From assembly GCA_946811185.2 (NCBI GenBank), contig OX328101.1, positions 33,960,122-34,024,121 on the forward strand: 64,000 bases of DNA, given 5' to 3'. The position numbers and the translations under genes were made by a program. This DNA comes from Hippopus hippopus. Its lineage: Eukaryota > Mollusca > Bivalvia > Cardiida > Cardiidae. The notes under the pieces were generated by a model. The model saw only the letters and a list, made by a program, of their open reading frames with translations. It was not told the origin of the DNA and searched no databases. This document shows, piece by piece, positions 54,401-60,629 of the stretch. Position 1 is the stretch's first letter. Every line of letters starts with the position of its first letter.

Positions 54401-56981
54401 AATTGACTAGAAATATCCTTGCTATCCACGGATCGACATGATCCTTTTTCACGTCAGCCTTGGTCTACATGATATATTTTTTCTACGATTTACGACCGGT
54501 GTAAAGTAAGGCTTATCCATGGTAAAGTGATTCTTGCAGGAATTTGTGTCTCGACATAAGAAGGTCTCAGCTTTTGCAGTTGACAGACACATGAAAGAAA
54601 TGAAAGGTAAAAAAGAACTTTACGTAAAGGAAATGACACTGCTGGTATGGCATTTATTTCCGTGTGACATATAAATTTGTTGGCTGACAGCCATGAAAAT
54701 CTCTCGCCAAAACAAAGCCCATGAAACATTTGTATTTGTCATTTTGTCTAATTATAGAGAAGGTTTGAGATATTTATTCATAAAGAGGTGCTGCGTAATT
54801 AATAATATTTATGCCGGATTTGTCCAACGTTACCGGTGTATGTCGACTGTGGTAAGATACTTCATGTCAACATGCCCCCTTTGTGTATGTATGCCAGTGG
54901 AGAAAGAGGAGGCAGGCGGGGGGGGGGGGGGGGGGAGGGCGGTGGCGGTGGCAAACAGATAGAGACAGGGAGATGGCCACAAGAACAGACGGTCGAACGA
55001 AAAACAGTAAAAAATCTAATTTTTAAAACTCAGACCTGTCATATCCTGACTCTAGCATGTTTTCTGAGTTATTATGCTACCCTCGTATCTTTGCGTTCCT
55101 CGTTACTATTCACTACAACAAAGTCTCTGCACGCGCATTTGAAAATACCTTTGTAAAAAATGGACAATCAAACTGTTTAAGAGTTTAAGACACATCATAC
55201 TTCTGAAAAGGTTGTGGCGAATGGAGATATTGCTGGTCACGAGTAAGTTCTCAGTCTGATGCAATGTTTTCAAAAGTGAACCGGTGCAAGACGAAAAGTG
55301 TTGCCATCTGCAAATGCTTAAGTGATGAGAAAAGATCTTGTTGGTTTGCTTCCAGACGACTTGTTCGTTTGTTTGTTTGGTGTTTAACGCCGTTTTCAAG
55401 ATGATTTCATTTACATCGCGGCGGCCAGTGAACATTTCCACTTTTTTTTTCAGTAATCCTCTACAATTACTTAGAACACCATTCTTTTCAGGCCATTTTC
55501 TGCTTTCCGTCATGAACATTGTTGAAAAAAATGTTCAGCAATGGTGGGGAGGGGACCAATACTGTCGCAATGGCTATCATCAATCCTGGAGTATCTGTGA
55601 CTTTTTGCCGAGCGAAGATTCGAACCAGTGAAGCCTGGGTTTCATGCCCTTTGTGTTACCGGCTGCGCAACCGGGCTTGACATGCTTCGAGATTAAAATA
55701 AAAAATCGTCTGCAAGGGAAAATTTGTTTAACCCTTTCCTAGACATAAAAAGTAATTGAATTGTCCAAGTTGAAAGCATCTGCAGACGACAAAGTAAATG
55801 CAACCAAAAGACTAATATCTGTATCAGGAAAGATAGAAGTGACATTGTGGGAAATGGAGAAAATACCGGCCACGAGCTTGCTCTCTTTTTTTCCTACAAT
55901 GCTCCATACCATTTCAGTTGTATTCATACTTGATCCACAATTCATGTTGGTTTCGTCCATATTTCACGGGGATGTTTTTAAAAATGTCTGCTGCAAATTT
56001 ATTAAAGAGAGAATGAGCTAAATATGCATAAACTGATGCGACATGAATTTTTCGAATCCTAACTTCAATGTTTTTTGAGCTATGACTAGTTCGATTTTAA
56101 CAGCGTTTCTCAGTATAGCTTGCTCGGTAATACATTTTGACGGGATAGACTTTGATGCAGTATTTCATAATGCTACTAACGTTACTTTAGTCGAACTCGT
56201 TTTAAAGATTTAAGGAAAAACGGTATCCGTGATCATTTTCACCAATCATTGTACATGTAATATGGCCTGCAACACACGAAAAGGGGCATTCGGACATTTG
56301 CGTGAATTGTCTTTCCGGATCAGCCTGCGCAGTCCGCGCAGACTAATCCGAGACGACACTTTCCTTTCATATGTAATTTTCTATTTGCGCAAGTCTAATG
56401 TAGGACAAAATGTAATGTAGTTGTAAAGTGCCGTCTTGAATTAGCCTGCGCGGACTGCGCAGGCTGATCCGAGACGACACTTTACGCAAATGTCCGAATG
56501 CCTCTTTTCGGGTGTTGCAGGCCATATTGAACTTAGAGTTCCAAGACTAGCAATTTGATTGGAGGAGCCGGTCAACTCTTATGGCTAGCCTTGGAATGTA
56601 CAATAAAATATAAAAGAAAGATTGGTCAATAGGGCCCACTAGCTTATTTCAAATCTTTCGCAACCAAACGCAACTGGGAAAGTTTTTTGTCGACGGTGTA
56701 GATCTAGATCCACTTGTACAGAACGTGCAGTTCAATCTTAGATCTACACTGTCCGCAACCGGATGCTAGACTTTGTGCTGAATTATAAGAAATTGTAGTG
56801 AAAATCTACATTTAGACCTCAATGAAAGTCTAAACTGAGTAGTCGTCAACGAAAGAGATGTCAGTCACGTGTATCTGTACATAACGTACCTTGTAAAATC
56901 GCCAAATCTCGGATGATATCCAAAATGGGCGCTGCAAGACACAGCAAGAACTCCGAGAATTAACACACGTAGTCCCGCCAT
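33246..56981 (-). CDS. Type I membrane protein: signal peptide, EMI-like domain, PFRx repeats, six-Cys domain, TM, PPxY tail (nine exons)
   Basis: Exons in transcript order are 56981-56890, 45405-45220, 44676-44564 (or 44579), 43768-42803, 36872-36740, 35561-35422, 35001-34897, 34215-33919 and 33403-33246. All junctions are AG/GT and all phases match, giving 729 residues (724 with the shorter exon 3). Residues 1-18 form a signal peptide. Residues 60-128 hold six cysteines including TCCPGY, as in EMI domains. Residues about 187-247 are PFRx tetrapeptide repeats in a long Pro/Arg/Gln-rich region. Residues 458-537 hold six cysteines and look helical. A Ser/Thr/Glu/Pro-rich stalk leads to a helix at about 629-652, then CCCC, a Lys/Arg cluster, and PPVY (686-689) and PPMY (695-698). 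The predicted topology is an extracellular N-terminus and a cytosolic C-terminus. The gene is not recognised. Adhesion or matrix contact through the EMI-like part, with WW-domain partners inside, is inference. Confidence 0.82.
33469..33715 (+). repeat. tRNA-derived SINE in intron 8
   Basis: GCCGATAGCTCAGCTGGTTA (A box) and ATCGATGGTTCAGTCCCC (B box), followed by a SINE body with CCCATGGGCAATTCCTAA. It lies in intron 8 of the membrane-protein gene in the opposite sense. The acceptor ends do not pair, so it is not a tRNA gene. Confidence 0.6.
33795..33855. repeat. F2 core fragment
   Basis: ATCCAAGATCAGACTTCTTGG...AGACTGATCTTGATTCATA, quoted in part, is a decayed F2 hairpin. Confidence 0.6.
33919..34215 (-). 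CDS. Membrane-protein exon 8 (transmembrane helix)
   Basis: The acceptor CCTTTGTAG and donor GTATGC bound this exon. An amphipathic Gln/Glu/Met-rich juxtamembrane helix precedes LLPILIGSGIGFFVLVLILS and LMV. CCCC follows, likely palmitoylated, then a basic stop-transfer stretch KRKMKRKMK. This order fixes the C-terminus as cytosolic. Confidence 0.85.
34608..34868 (-). mobile_element. F4 MITE, full copy in intron 7
   Basis: It opens GAACCATGCTTTGTGAAAAG and ends GCCAGAGCATGGCCCAAAT. The central palindrome GGTCAGCCTGCGCAGTCCGC is intact with its inverse. Confidence 0.86.
34897..35001 (-). CDS. Membrane-protein exon 7 (Thr/Glu/Pro-rich stalk)
   Basis: The acceptor GATGTTTCAG and donor GTAAGT bound a short exon. 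It encodes PTDTQTAPEVQPAMSSTEGK and then KSETIATVESVDAI. It looks like an unstructured, possibly O-glycosylated membrane-proximal stalk. Confidence 0.75.
35422..35561 (-). CDS. Membrane-protein exon 6 (second half of six-Cys domain)
   Basis: The acceptor TCTTTTAG and donor GTACGT bound this exon. It encodes AESAIFECIDNELKDCTHTN, then a helix ending RSMCELRVLS. Cys505, Cys513 and Cys537 complete the six-cysteine set with spacing 10-26-8-7-23. Confidence 0.8.
36365..36720. mobile_element. F2 fragment and F1 copy in intron 4
   Basis: 36365-36450 holds GACTGCACGAACTGCCGTGC (F2). 36516-36720 is F1 (-) with core AAATGCTGTTTACCAGCATT and end GTGTGGTAAAGGGTTAA. It ends just 20 bp past the donor of exon 5 on the transcript. 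Confidence 0.78.
36740..36872 (-). CDS. Membrane-protein exon 5 (first half of six-Cys domain)
   Basis: The acceptor TTTTCTCTAG precedes ATAATCC and the donor is GTAAGA. It encodes NPNSCIAKLETAVQTC, then LKKSNIDVPNLMTAFEPFND and DISLLLC, carrying Cys458, Cys469 and Cys496. The alternation of hydrophobic residues suggests helices. Confidence 0.8.
36960..37640. other. Intron 4 sequence, nothing recognised
   Basis: AT-rich with poly-T and poly-A runs. I see no repeat copy or coding signal. Confidence 0.3.
37690..38850. mobile_element. Cluster of four F2 copies
   Basis: 37690-37780 is a core only. 37971-38175 is full length, reversed (TTAACCCTTAGGCTGCTAAG to GCAGGATAAGGGTAA). 38365-38463 is variant 3. 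38742-38850 is variant 3 with core GACATAGAACGTGCAGTCTG. Confidence 0.75.
39130..39260 (+). repeat. SINE core fragment
   Basis: GTGTTTAACACCGTTTTCAA, TTGTTTCATTTATATCGCGG and AGCCAGTGCACCC match 55378-55437. The frames on the - strand (TGFRDINETILKTVLNT and GRRDVNEIILKTALNT) align because the DNA does. Confidence 0.65.
39478..39703 (-). mobile_element. F4 MITE, partly eroded
   Basis: GTGCTCCGTGAAAAGGGAGC opens it, TAGCCTCCGCAGTCCGCGG is the core, and CTTTTGCCAGAGC is the end. An F3 copy follows 24 bp later. Confidence 0.78.
39727..39996. mobile_element. F3 palindromic MITE, full copy
   Basis: The copy starts TGGCCTGCAACACGC after TA and ends GCGTGTTGCAGGCCA before TA. Two GATCAGCCTGCGC...GCGCAGGCTAATCC hairpins lie inside, so the whole element is nearly self-complementary. 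The Tc1 element is inserted directly at its right edge. Confidence 0.85.
40001..41531 (+). mobile_element. Apparently intact Tc1/mariner-family transposon
   Basis: The left end from 40001 begins CTGAACCAAAAAAGAAAC. The right end closes at 41531 with its exact reverse complement. The two ends match perfectly over 38 bases. Both ends are bordered by TATATA, consistent with a TA target duplication, so the precise outer base is ambiguous by up to 4. The element is about 1.53 kb with one intact transposase. It sits directly at the right edge of an F3 MITE and within intron 4 of the membrane-protein gene. Confidence 0.92.
40308..41333 (+). CDS. Tc1-like transposase, DD35E type
   Basis: The 341-residue protein starts MPRIPQNLRERAIGML. 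An in-frame ATG 42 bases upstream would add a hydrophobic leader that looks untranslated. Residues about 7-45 form the first helix-turn-helix. A GRPR motif lies at 56-59, followed by a second DNA-binding subdomain. The catalytic triad is Asp151 (SDESRF), Asp242 (HDNAT) and Glu278 (SPDLNPIEHLWD). There are 35 residues between the second Asp and the Glu, against 34 in classic Tc1. GGGGSVLVWAGI matches the family's glycine-rich box. There are no frameshifts or stops. It may encode active enzyme. Confidence 0.93.
   Translation: MPRIPQNLRERAIGMLNAGMTMNAVAMNIGCSTRAIRHLRQRFQATGRTEDRPRSGRPRVTTRGQDRYIRNTHLRNRFQTATATAANTPGTHNSRISAQTVRNRLREGGLRARRPYVGCVLTRRHRVNRVNWARTHQRWLRQQWNSVLFSDESRFSINRGDDRVRVYRRRNERYADCCVLERDRFGGGGSVLVWAGIAHGFRTNLVVIEGNLNAQRYRDEILARHVIPLFQNNANITLFQHDNATSHTARDNVNFLRANNIAFINDWPAKSPDLNPIEHLWDNLDQRVRRRPILPSNVIQLRQALIQEWNNIPQAEINTLIRSMRQRCQAVLHAEGGHTRY
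41940..42090. repeat. One-ended copy of the CACCAACCATT element
   Basis: ACAATTTAGAATGGTTGGTG followed by AATACTGACCC matches the right end of the element at 22-210. Confidence 0.5.
42120..42495 (-). repeat. GTCCGTCC-type element with CCGCCTTCGGCGG hairpin
   Basis: On the - strand it begins TTATCCCCCCGCCGAAGGCG, then GTCCATCCTTCCGTCCGTCC, then GAATTTCGTGAAACTTTATA. Layout parallels the elements at 13.7, 21.3 and 29 kb. The 121-residue frame (42492-42127) starts in the repeat and is probably not a gene. Confidence 0.6.
42803..43768 (-). CDS. Membrane-protein exon 4 (Pro/Arg/Phe-rich region)
   Basis: The acceptor TATTTACAG opens the exon and GTAGGT closes it. It encodes about 321 residues. 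First comes a Met/Arg-rich helix-like part with RRNMMLMNLNKMR. Then come roughly 14 tandem tetrapeptides of type PFRP/PFRL. A basic stretch with FLPRPPISRIIKIFKPRLF follows, and last a Pro/Gln-rich segment. The open frame continues upstream of the acceptor to 43937, but that extension is intronic by splice logic. Low complexity makes homology searches difficult here. Confidence 0.8.
43420..43605 (-). repeat. Coding 12-bp tandem repeat (PFRx tetrapeptides)
   Basis: On the - strand a 12-base unit encoding Pro-Phe-Arg-x is repeated about 14 times with variants PFRL, PFRP, PFKA, PFRE, PFNA and PSRP. It lies entirely inside exon 4. Degenerate third bases show it is old and has not been homogenised recently. 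Confidence 0.85.
44095..44490 (-). mobile_element. F1 element with F2 inserted at its internal TTAA
   Basis: F1 left part ends GAGGTGGACAAGTTAA (about 44156). F2 runs to about 44322 (GCCTAAAAGATTAA), having lost half its hairpin. F1 resumes ATGTTGCTCAAATGATGGGA. This is the same arrangement and insertion site as at 30.0 kb. Confidence 0.8.
44564..44676 (-). CDS. Membrane-protein exon 3 (CCPGY part of EMI-like domain), two possible donors
   Basis: The acceptor CCCGTCAG precedes TCCGTTCGG. The exon encodes PFGPMCISYLRERVYRPHRI followed by QTCCPGYVMDKF. A donor GTAAAT begins at 44578 and a stronger GTAAGT begins at 44563, 15 bases further. Both leave the same phase. The longer form adds GKCSI and so supplies the sixth cysteine expected after CCPGY. 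I therefore prefer it. Confidence 0.8.
45030..45165 (-). mobile_element. F1 right-half fragment in intron 2 flank
   Basis: ACAAAAGGAGAACATGTTGG then TTACCATCATTTTCTCTTTT, ending TTCGGTTAAGGGCTAA. It lies about 55 bp past the donor of exon 2. Confidence 0.6.
45220..45405 (-). CDS. Membrane-protein exon 2 (start of EMI-like domain)
   Basis: The acceptor is CTATCACTAG and the donor GTAAGT. A Gln-rich start (QQQFQQSPRESP) leads into KQLLGKFGVRTDDKKCFTLT with Cys60 and then YPCFKRM with Cys78. The exon ends two bases into a codon. Confidence 0.82.
45463..45702 (-). mobile_element. F4 MITE, hairpin shortened
   Basis: GAGCCATGCTCTGTGAAAAG opens and CCAGAGCATGGCTCA closes it. Only GTCAGCCTGTGCAATCCAC remains of the core. 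It lies about 60 bp before exon 2 on the transcript. Confidence 0.8.
45735..46105. repeat. Two tRNA-like SINE heads facing each other
   Basis: + strand at 45735: CCTGTAGCTCAGTTGTTAAC with B box GCTGGTTTCATTCC. - strand at 46103-46025: GCCGGGTAGCTCAGGCCGTA with TCAGGTT-type partner. The shared SINE body with CTGTCGCAATACTATCATC lies between them. Confidence 0.55.
46183..46617. mobile_element. F2 and F1 copies back to back
   Basis: F2 runs 46183-46397 (ATTAACCCTTATCCTGCTAA; full core GATCAGACTGCACGTTCTGTG, quoted in part). F1 (-) runs 46394-46615, ending GTGTGGTAAAGGGTTAA. They share the ATAA/TTAA boundary. Confidence 0.8.
46620..47515. other. Intron 1 sequence, no feature recognised
   Basis: AT-rich and without a family match or a protein-like frame. 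Confidence 0.3.
47522..47745 (+). mobile_element. F4 MITE, internally deleted
   Basis: ATACTCTGGCAAATTTGGTG lacks the GCATTATACC block. It ends TTTTTCACAGAGTATG. Confidence 0.7.
47991..48492 (+). mobile_element. F4 MITE interrupted by F3
   Basis: 47991-48047 is the left part ending GATGCATTATA. 48291-48492 is the right part, from TATCAAGCAAGTCATATCAT to CAGAGCATGGCTCA. The F3 copy lies between. Confidence 0.82.
48048..48290. mobile_element. F3 MITE nested in an F4 element
   Basis: The copy lacks the first 25 or so bases and starts near GACATTCGGATATTTGCG. It ends GCGTGTTGCAAGCCA. The F4 sequence GCATTATA before it resumes as TATCAAGCAAG after it, so TA is duplicated. Confidence 0.8.
48573..48784 (+). 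mobile_element. F2 MITE, full copy
   Basis: TAACCCTTAACCTGCTAAAT opens it, CTCCTTATCGGACAGTGCAG follows, the core is GATCAGACTGCACGTTC with inverse, and CGCGCTTAGCAGCCAAAGG is the end. Confidence 0.85.
49090..49120. repeat. Poly-C and CA microsatellite
   Basis: Seventeen C residues are followed by CACACACACACA. Confidence 0.9.
49180..49390 (-). mobile_element. F1 MITE, diverged
   Basis: ACTACAAAATTTTAGACTTC to TAATATGATAAAGGGT, with core AATGATCCTAACCAGCATT. Confidence 0.65.
49676..50250. mobile_element. F1 fragments and CT microsatellite
   Basis: A left F1 end at about 49676-49760 (CCTTTACCAAATACTCACG) breaks off at a CTCTCTCTCT run (49783-49795). A short core trace is at 50205-50250. Confidence 0.5.
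50395..50465. repeat. F2 core fragment
   Basis: ATCCAAGATCAGAATGTATT with a decayed inverse GTGCAGACTGATATTGG. Confidence 0.55.
50470..52500. other. Intron 1 stretch, possible unclassified repeat, no gene established
   Basis: TTTAAAGAGGCCATTATACT at 50498 and GCTGTAGACGGGCATCTTTA near 51114 may bound an interspersed repeat with CpG-richer content and a CCGCCATTGTTTACAG motif. 51470-51560 has an F1 trace. A short frame near 52380 is noted among the rejected items. Confidence 0.3.
52507..52615. repeat. CTAT/CTGT/CTCT microsatellite
   Basis: TATCTATCTATCTGTCTGTC followed by TCTCTCTCTGTCTC. Confidence 0.9.
52645..52730. repeat. F2 right-half fragment
   Basis: ACTGCAACTTTATCTTGATC then TACACTGTAAGTAAAAG. 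Half of the hairpin is gone. Confidence 0.5.
53188..53448. mobile_element. F3 palindromic MITE
   Basis: It starts GTCTGCAACACGCGAAAAGG and ends CGCGTATTGCAACCCATA. Both internal CAGCCTGCGC hairpins are kept. It directly abuts an F4 copy on its right. Confidence 0.82.
53449..53703 (+). mobile_element. F4 MITE, eroded
   Basis: AGAGCGGTGCTCCAGCAAAG to TTCATGGGGCATTTCTCA. The core is reduced to GGTCAGTCTGCGGATGCAG. Confidence 0.72.
53905..54335. mobile_element. Two F1 copies, both truncated
   Basis: 53905-54075 (-) has core GACTGCTGGTTACCGGCATT. About 54210-54335 (+) lacks the hairpin and right arm: AACATTGTTGGGAACTAGCA. Confidence 0.68.
54918..54958. repeat. Poly-G run and GGTGGC repeat
   Basis: About eighteen G residues, then GGCGGTGGCGGTGGC. 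Confidence 0.85.
55345..55680 (-). repeat. SINE with tRNA-like head on the - strand
   Basis: On the + strand the order is GTGTTTAACGCCGTTTTCAA, TACATCGCGGCGGCCAGTGA, then ACTGTCGCAATGGCTATCAT, then AAGATTCGAACCAGTGAAG (inverse B box) and CCGGCTGCGCAACCGGGC. The TTTAACGCCGTTTTCAA block is, to my memory, a common mollusc SINE core. Confidence 0.65.
55733..55965 (-). mobile_element. F1 MITE, diverged
   Basis: CCCTTTCCTAGACATAAAAAG opens it (quoted in part), then GTTGAAAGCATCTGCAGACG. The core is ATACCGGCCACGAGC. The right end is lost. Confidence 0.62.
56262..56527. mobile_element. F3 palindromic MITE
   Basis: TATGGCCTGCAACACACG opens and GTGTTGCAGGCCATA closes the element. Both internal hairpins are present. 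It lies about 360 bp downstream, on the transcript, of exon 1 of the membrane-protein gene. Confidence 0.85.
56680..56765. repeat. F2 core fragment near exon 1
   Basis: GTGTAGATCTAGATCCACTT then ACAGAACGTGCAGTTCAATC and AGATCTACACTGTCCGCAAC. It lies 125 bp past the donor of exon 1. Confidence 0.65.
56890..56981 (-). CDS. Membrane-protein exon 1 (start and signal peptide)
   Basis: The ATG is followed by MAGLRVLILGVLAVSCSA, a typical signal peptide with likely cleavage after CSA, then HFGYHPRFGDFT. The exon ends with two bases (AG) of a split Arg codon before GTACGT. The next exon supplies the missing G. No convincing upstream in-frame start was seen. The following intron is about 11.5 kb and is filled with F1-F4 and SINE copies. 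Confidence 0.8.
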
Positions 56982-56999
56982 ATTGTTCTCATAATCTTA

Positions 57000-58240
57000 C
57001 TCGAGAGAAAATAGTTAATTAAGTGCTGTCGGTAAAACGTCAGGTTTTAACGTTTTAACGTGTGTAACGCTTGACGAACTTTCAATGTGTATTTCTATTG
57101 ACGTGGCTAAAAATTACGCCATTAACGTCGTTGTAAGTTCACTGTCATTGGTATTTGCGTCATGGTTATAGCCAGTGTGTTGACATGCTTTTCCTGTTAG
57201 TACCTCAAATAATGAATTATCCTTTCTCTGTTTAAAATGGCATGTAATCGAATTGGTGTAGAAGAAAGTTTTTGAGAAAATATTGGACATTTCTATCCGC
57301 GTGCAAAAATGGCCTAAAAAGTATAATATAGACAGGAATACATGTACATGTAAAAAACAGAGGAATTGCGTAAAATTGCCTATCCCGATTGCCTTTGGCT
57401 GTAAGTTTTACAAGTAGAACTCGTTAAAGAAACTCACTTGCATCATTTTCTTTCGAAAACAATGCAGCTCATGAAGGTAGCACGTCTTCTCTATTCTCCC
57501 CCAATGTGTCCTTTCAGGTAATATTTTTAGGTAAGGCCAATTAGTGACAAAAAGTAAACAACTCAAGGATCATAATTTTAGGCAAATTTAATCTTTACCA
57601 TCTAAAAGTATAAATATTATTATGAGTCTGACTATGTGGTACAGTGCGGTCTGTTAAAGTTCCAGCCGCTGGCAGAAAAAAACAAGTGAATCTTAAAACT
57701 AGATTTCAAGCTGCAAACTCTAATACTAGTTTCAGAATTTAATTTTTCTGCCTGCTGGATTGTAGCAATTTCTACGTTTGACATATGTTAAAAAAAAAGA
57801 ATAACATAAAAAATAAAAGTAATGAAATAAAATGAAATAAGCGTGTGTAGTTTCGCCAAAGGGTGCCAGCATAGGCATTTCTGCAGACTATGTGTACTGT
57901 ATTTCTCAGTCTGAAAAGTCCTATATTTCATGTGGTCTACTGGATCTTAAGAAAAGTCTCTCTCAGTTAAACCAACGTGCAATGCCGACAGGGCTTCCTA
58001 ACTTTTTGTCATTAGTATACACTGACGCACAAACGGCCCAAGGCAACTAAAACATAAGAAGACATCCATCAATTGTGGTAAGTTGTCCATCATGTTTTTT
58101 GTATGGTGTCTTTCATGTGGCATTACATAAACAGATAAGACATCACTGGTATAACTGAACGTCGATATTATGTCACATGTGTATAAGTTCACAAAAAACC
58201 CCCAAAACACACAATGAGCACTATGAATTTTAGAAATATT
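57000..58240. other. Upstream region of the membrane-protein gene, no gene seen
   Basis: It precedes exon 1 on the - strand and should contain its promoter. I see no clear TATA box. Sequence is AT-rich with no recognised repeat. Confidence 0.3.
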
Positions 58241-58246
58241 GTATAT

Positions 58247-58506
58247 GAGCCTTGCTCTGGCAAAGGGGGGCTTGATGTATCTCCTTGATGCATTATACCA
58301 ATCATGCCATCAGATAATTATGGATTCATCATACCCACTTTTTTTAACAACCAACTTAATCATAAGGTATACTGGTCCTTGGACATACAGAAAATTGACC
58401 AATAGCGAAAAGTTTCGGCCCAGGTCAGCCTGCGCGGAATGCGCAGGCTGACCTGGGTCGATACTTTTCGCAGATGCATTAAGCTCCCTTTTGACAGAGC
58501 ATGACT
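58247..58506 (+). mobile_element. F4 MITE, full copy
   Basis: GAGCCTTGCTCTGGCAAAGG opens and GACAGAGCATGACTCA closes it. The core GGTCAGCCTGCGCGGAATGC is intact with its inverse. Confidence 0.86.
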
Positions 58507-58951
58507 CATATGTATATATGTATTTATGAATGTAGTTTATCGCTTAGAAGATTATTTTGATTTTCTCTTTTTTTGTAACTCTTCAGAAAAACCATTTAGA
58601 TTAACCTTTACCAATTGACACGCTGTCGTCGCTATACAATATGATTGCAGTTGACGTTTTCTTTATGTATTGTACCTGGACAAACACCTTTAAAGGAGCG
58701 GTCTCCCTCACATACTAGTGTATGTGCGTGTGCGAGCGTTTGTGGATGAGCGTGTGTGTATAAATGTGTGATTTACACTAGTGTTATATATATATGTGAA
58801 AAGATCTTTCTTTTATTTTGACCATTATTGTATGGTCCATTTACACTATTGAGTGGGACTCTATATATAGGCTTTAGTTGGATTTCATCTCAATTCTGTT
58901 GTTATAAATTTACGAATACATTGTAACTATGCTTAAACATGGAGTGTTCAC

Positions 58952-59134
58952 TCAATAGACGATTTCCAATACGTTTACGAAGTTAAATGACTGCAAAGTA
59001 TCTCGAATGCTAATGTCAACCTGTCTGAAATAATCGATAGGCGAGTCTTCATAAGTTTCGTACTCGTATATTATCTTACGGCACCGGTGCGCCACCATAC
59101 TAATCTTGCTGCTGTCAAACAATGTTTGTGTCAT
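58952..59134 (-). CDS. Small open frame of 60 residues, unrecognised
   Basis: It starts MTQTLFDSSKISMVAHRCRK and continues IIYEYETYEDSPIDYFRQVD, ending NVLEIVY-stop. Composition looks protein-like and it overlaps no repeat family seen here. There is no splice or homology support. It could be a gene fragment, a retrocopy or chance. Confidence 0.25.
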   Translation of the reverse strand: MTQTLFDSSKISMVAHRCRKIIYEYETYEDSPIDYFRQVDISIRDTLQSFNFVNVLEIVY

Positions 59135-59324
59135 ACGAAAACCATTGTATACATCAGTTCTCTTTTGTCCTTGATTGTACTGGTAATATATTATGGTAAT
59201 GCACTGGTTACTAAATCACAATAATACGATCATCCATCAGTCATAACTTTAGCATTCAGTTGCAGTTTGTCCCGCTCAAAAATACTCTTAAAACGGATAA
59301 GATTCAAATCTTTTTTTTCTGTAG

Positions 59325-60005
59325 ACTCTTAGGTTGCTGAGCGAGACTCTAAGCACTTTCGCAGACAATGTAGGTCCTAGATCAAACTGCACAGAAAGTG
59401 CGGTGTGATCTTGGATCTACACTGTCTGATAATCTGAGAGTTTTCCTCCGAAAAGATCTCTGAAATCGCAATATTTGGATATTTACTCTCGACTGAAATT
59501 TTTATTTTATTTATATGGCAGTATAAGGGTTTTACTCGGTCCGAAACATCGGTATGAAGTAAATAATCTGTTTAACTCTTAAAGCGCTGGAACCGGCTTA
59601 AGGTGCATTTTCGGACAACGTAAATCAAGATCAGACTGCGCAAAATTTTCACACCGATTGTAGATATACATTGTCGGCTACTTTGCTGCAAAATTTTGTG
59701 GTCAAAAAAACATTAAAATAGCAATAGTTTAGCTGATTTTCGTACTTGAAAAAGTCAATACCATCAATTCAACGTTAAAATGCTTAAAATTTCAAATAGT
59801 AGTCTTCATGAAAAAACATTATGAAACGGATGGGCTTTTGGAAACCTGGTGGTAAATGAGAGAATGCTGGTGACCAGCATTTTCTCCGTTTATCACAATT
59901 TTATCAACCCTTTGACGGACGATTTCAAACGTTTCAGCCACCTTCAATTTGCAAAAGCTTTCGCATTGGACAAGTGTAGAATTCTGTCGTCTGGAATAGA
60001 TTTAA
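59325..60005. mobile_element. Two F2 copies followed by F1
   Basis: 59325-59535 is a reversed F2 (CTCTTAGGTTGCTGAGCGAG). 59571-59792 is the variant 2 form seen at 1556-1766. F1 (+) at 59790-60005 has core GAATGCTGGTGACCAGCATT. The order variant-2 F2 then F1 repeats that at 1.6-2.0 kb. Confidence 0.72.
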
Positions 60006-60389
60006 AACTTGCTGAAAAGCACAACTGCTTACCGATACAATTGCGAAAACACCATTTTTTTTTTTTTCAAGTTTTATACAAAAAAAAAAAATGCTCTGTA
60101 GGTTATGTCAATAAGTTGTTCTAGTCTGTTAACAGAATTGGTTTCACGGGGGCAATTATAACTACTAGTTTCACTTGGTAAATGGTACATAGTAAAAAAA
60201 AACGTAATAATCCAAAATAATCCAAGCTACTATGTCATATCAAAAATTCAACTTTGAAATATAGGTCTGCGTATCTATGACTTGAAGTTTCATTACACCA
60301 GTAAAATACATATAACGAATTGCTTTTTGCCTGATGTTGACGTCTCCACATGGCGAGTAATCTTCGCTAACTAGTCAGAGTGATGCAGC

Positions 60390-60625
60390 TGCTAGTTACA
60401 CCTCACTCCTTTAGATAGCCAAGACTTACCCTACAACGCGCTCCTTTAGACAGGCGTATACATCTGACGCTACACTCTCTAAGCTAGCTACGGCTGACGC
60501 TACACTAAGGTTCACAAGGTAGCTACGGCCAAGGTTACACTAGGGTCCTCTGGCTAGGCAAGACTGATCGACGTTACATCAAGCTTCTTTAGCTTACAAA
60601 GACTGGCACTACACCAGGGTCTTGT
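60390..60625. repeat. Degenerate minisatellite, unit about 45 bp
   Basis: Blocks such as CTGACGCTACACT, GCTAGCTACGGCTGACGC and AAGACTGATCGACGTTACAT recur with CTCCTTTAG/TTCTTTAGC spacers, five to six times. Confidence 0.6.
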
Positions 60626-60629
60626 ATAG

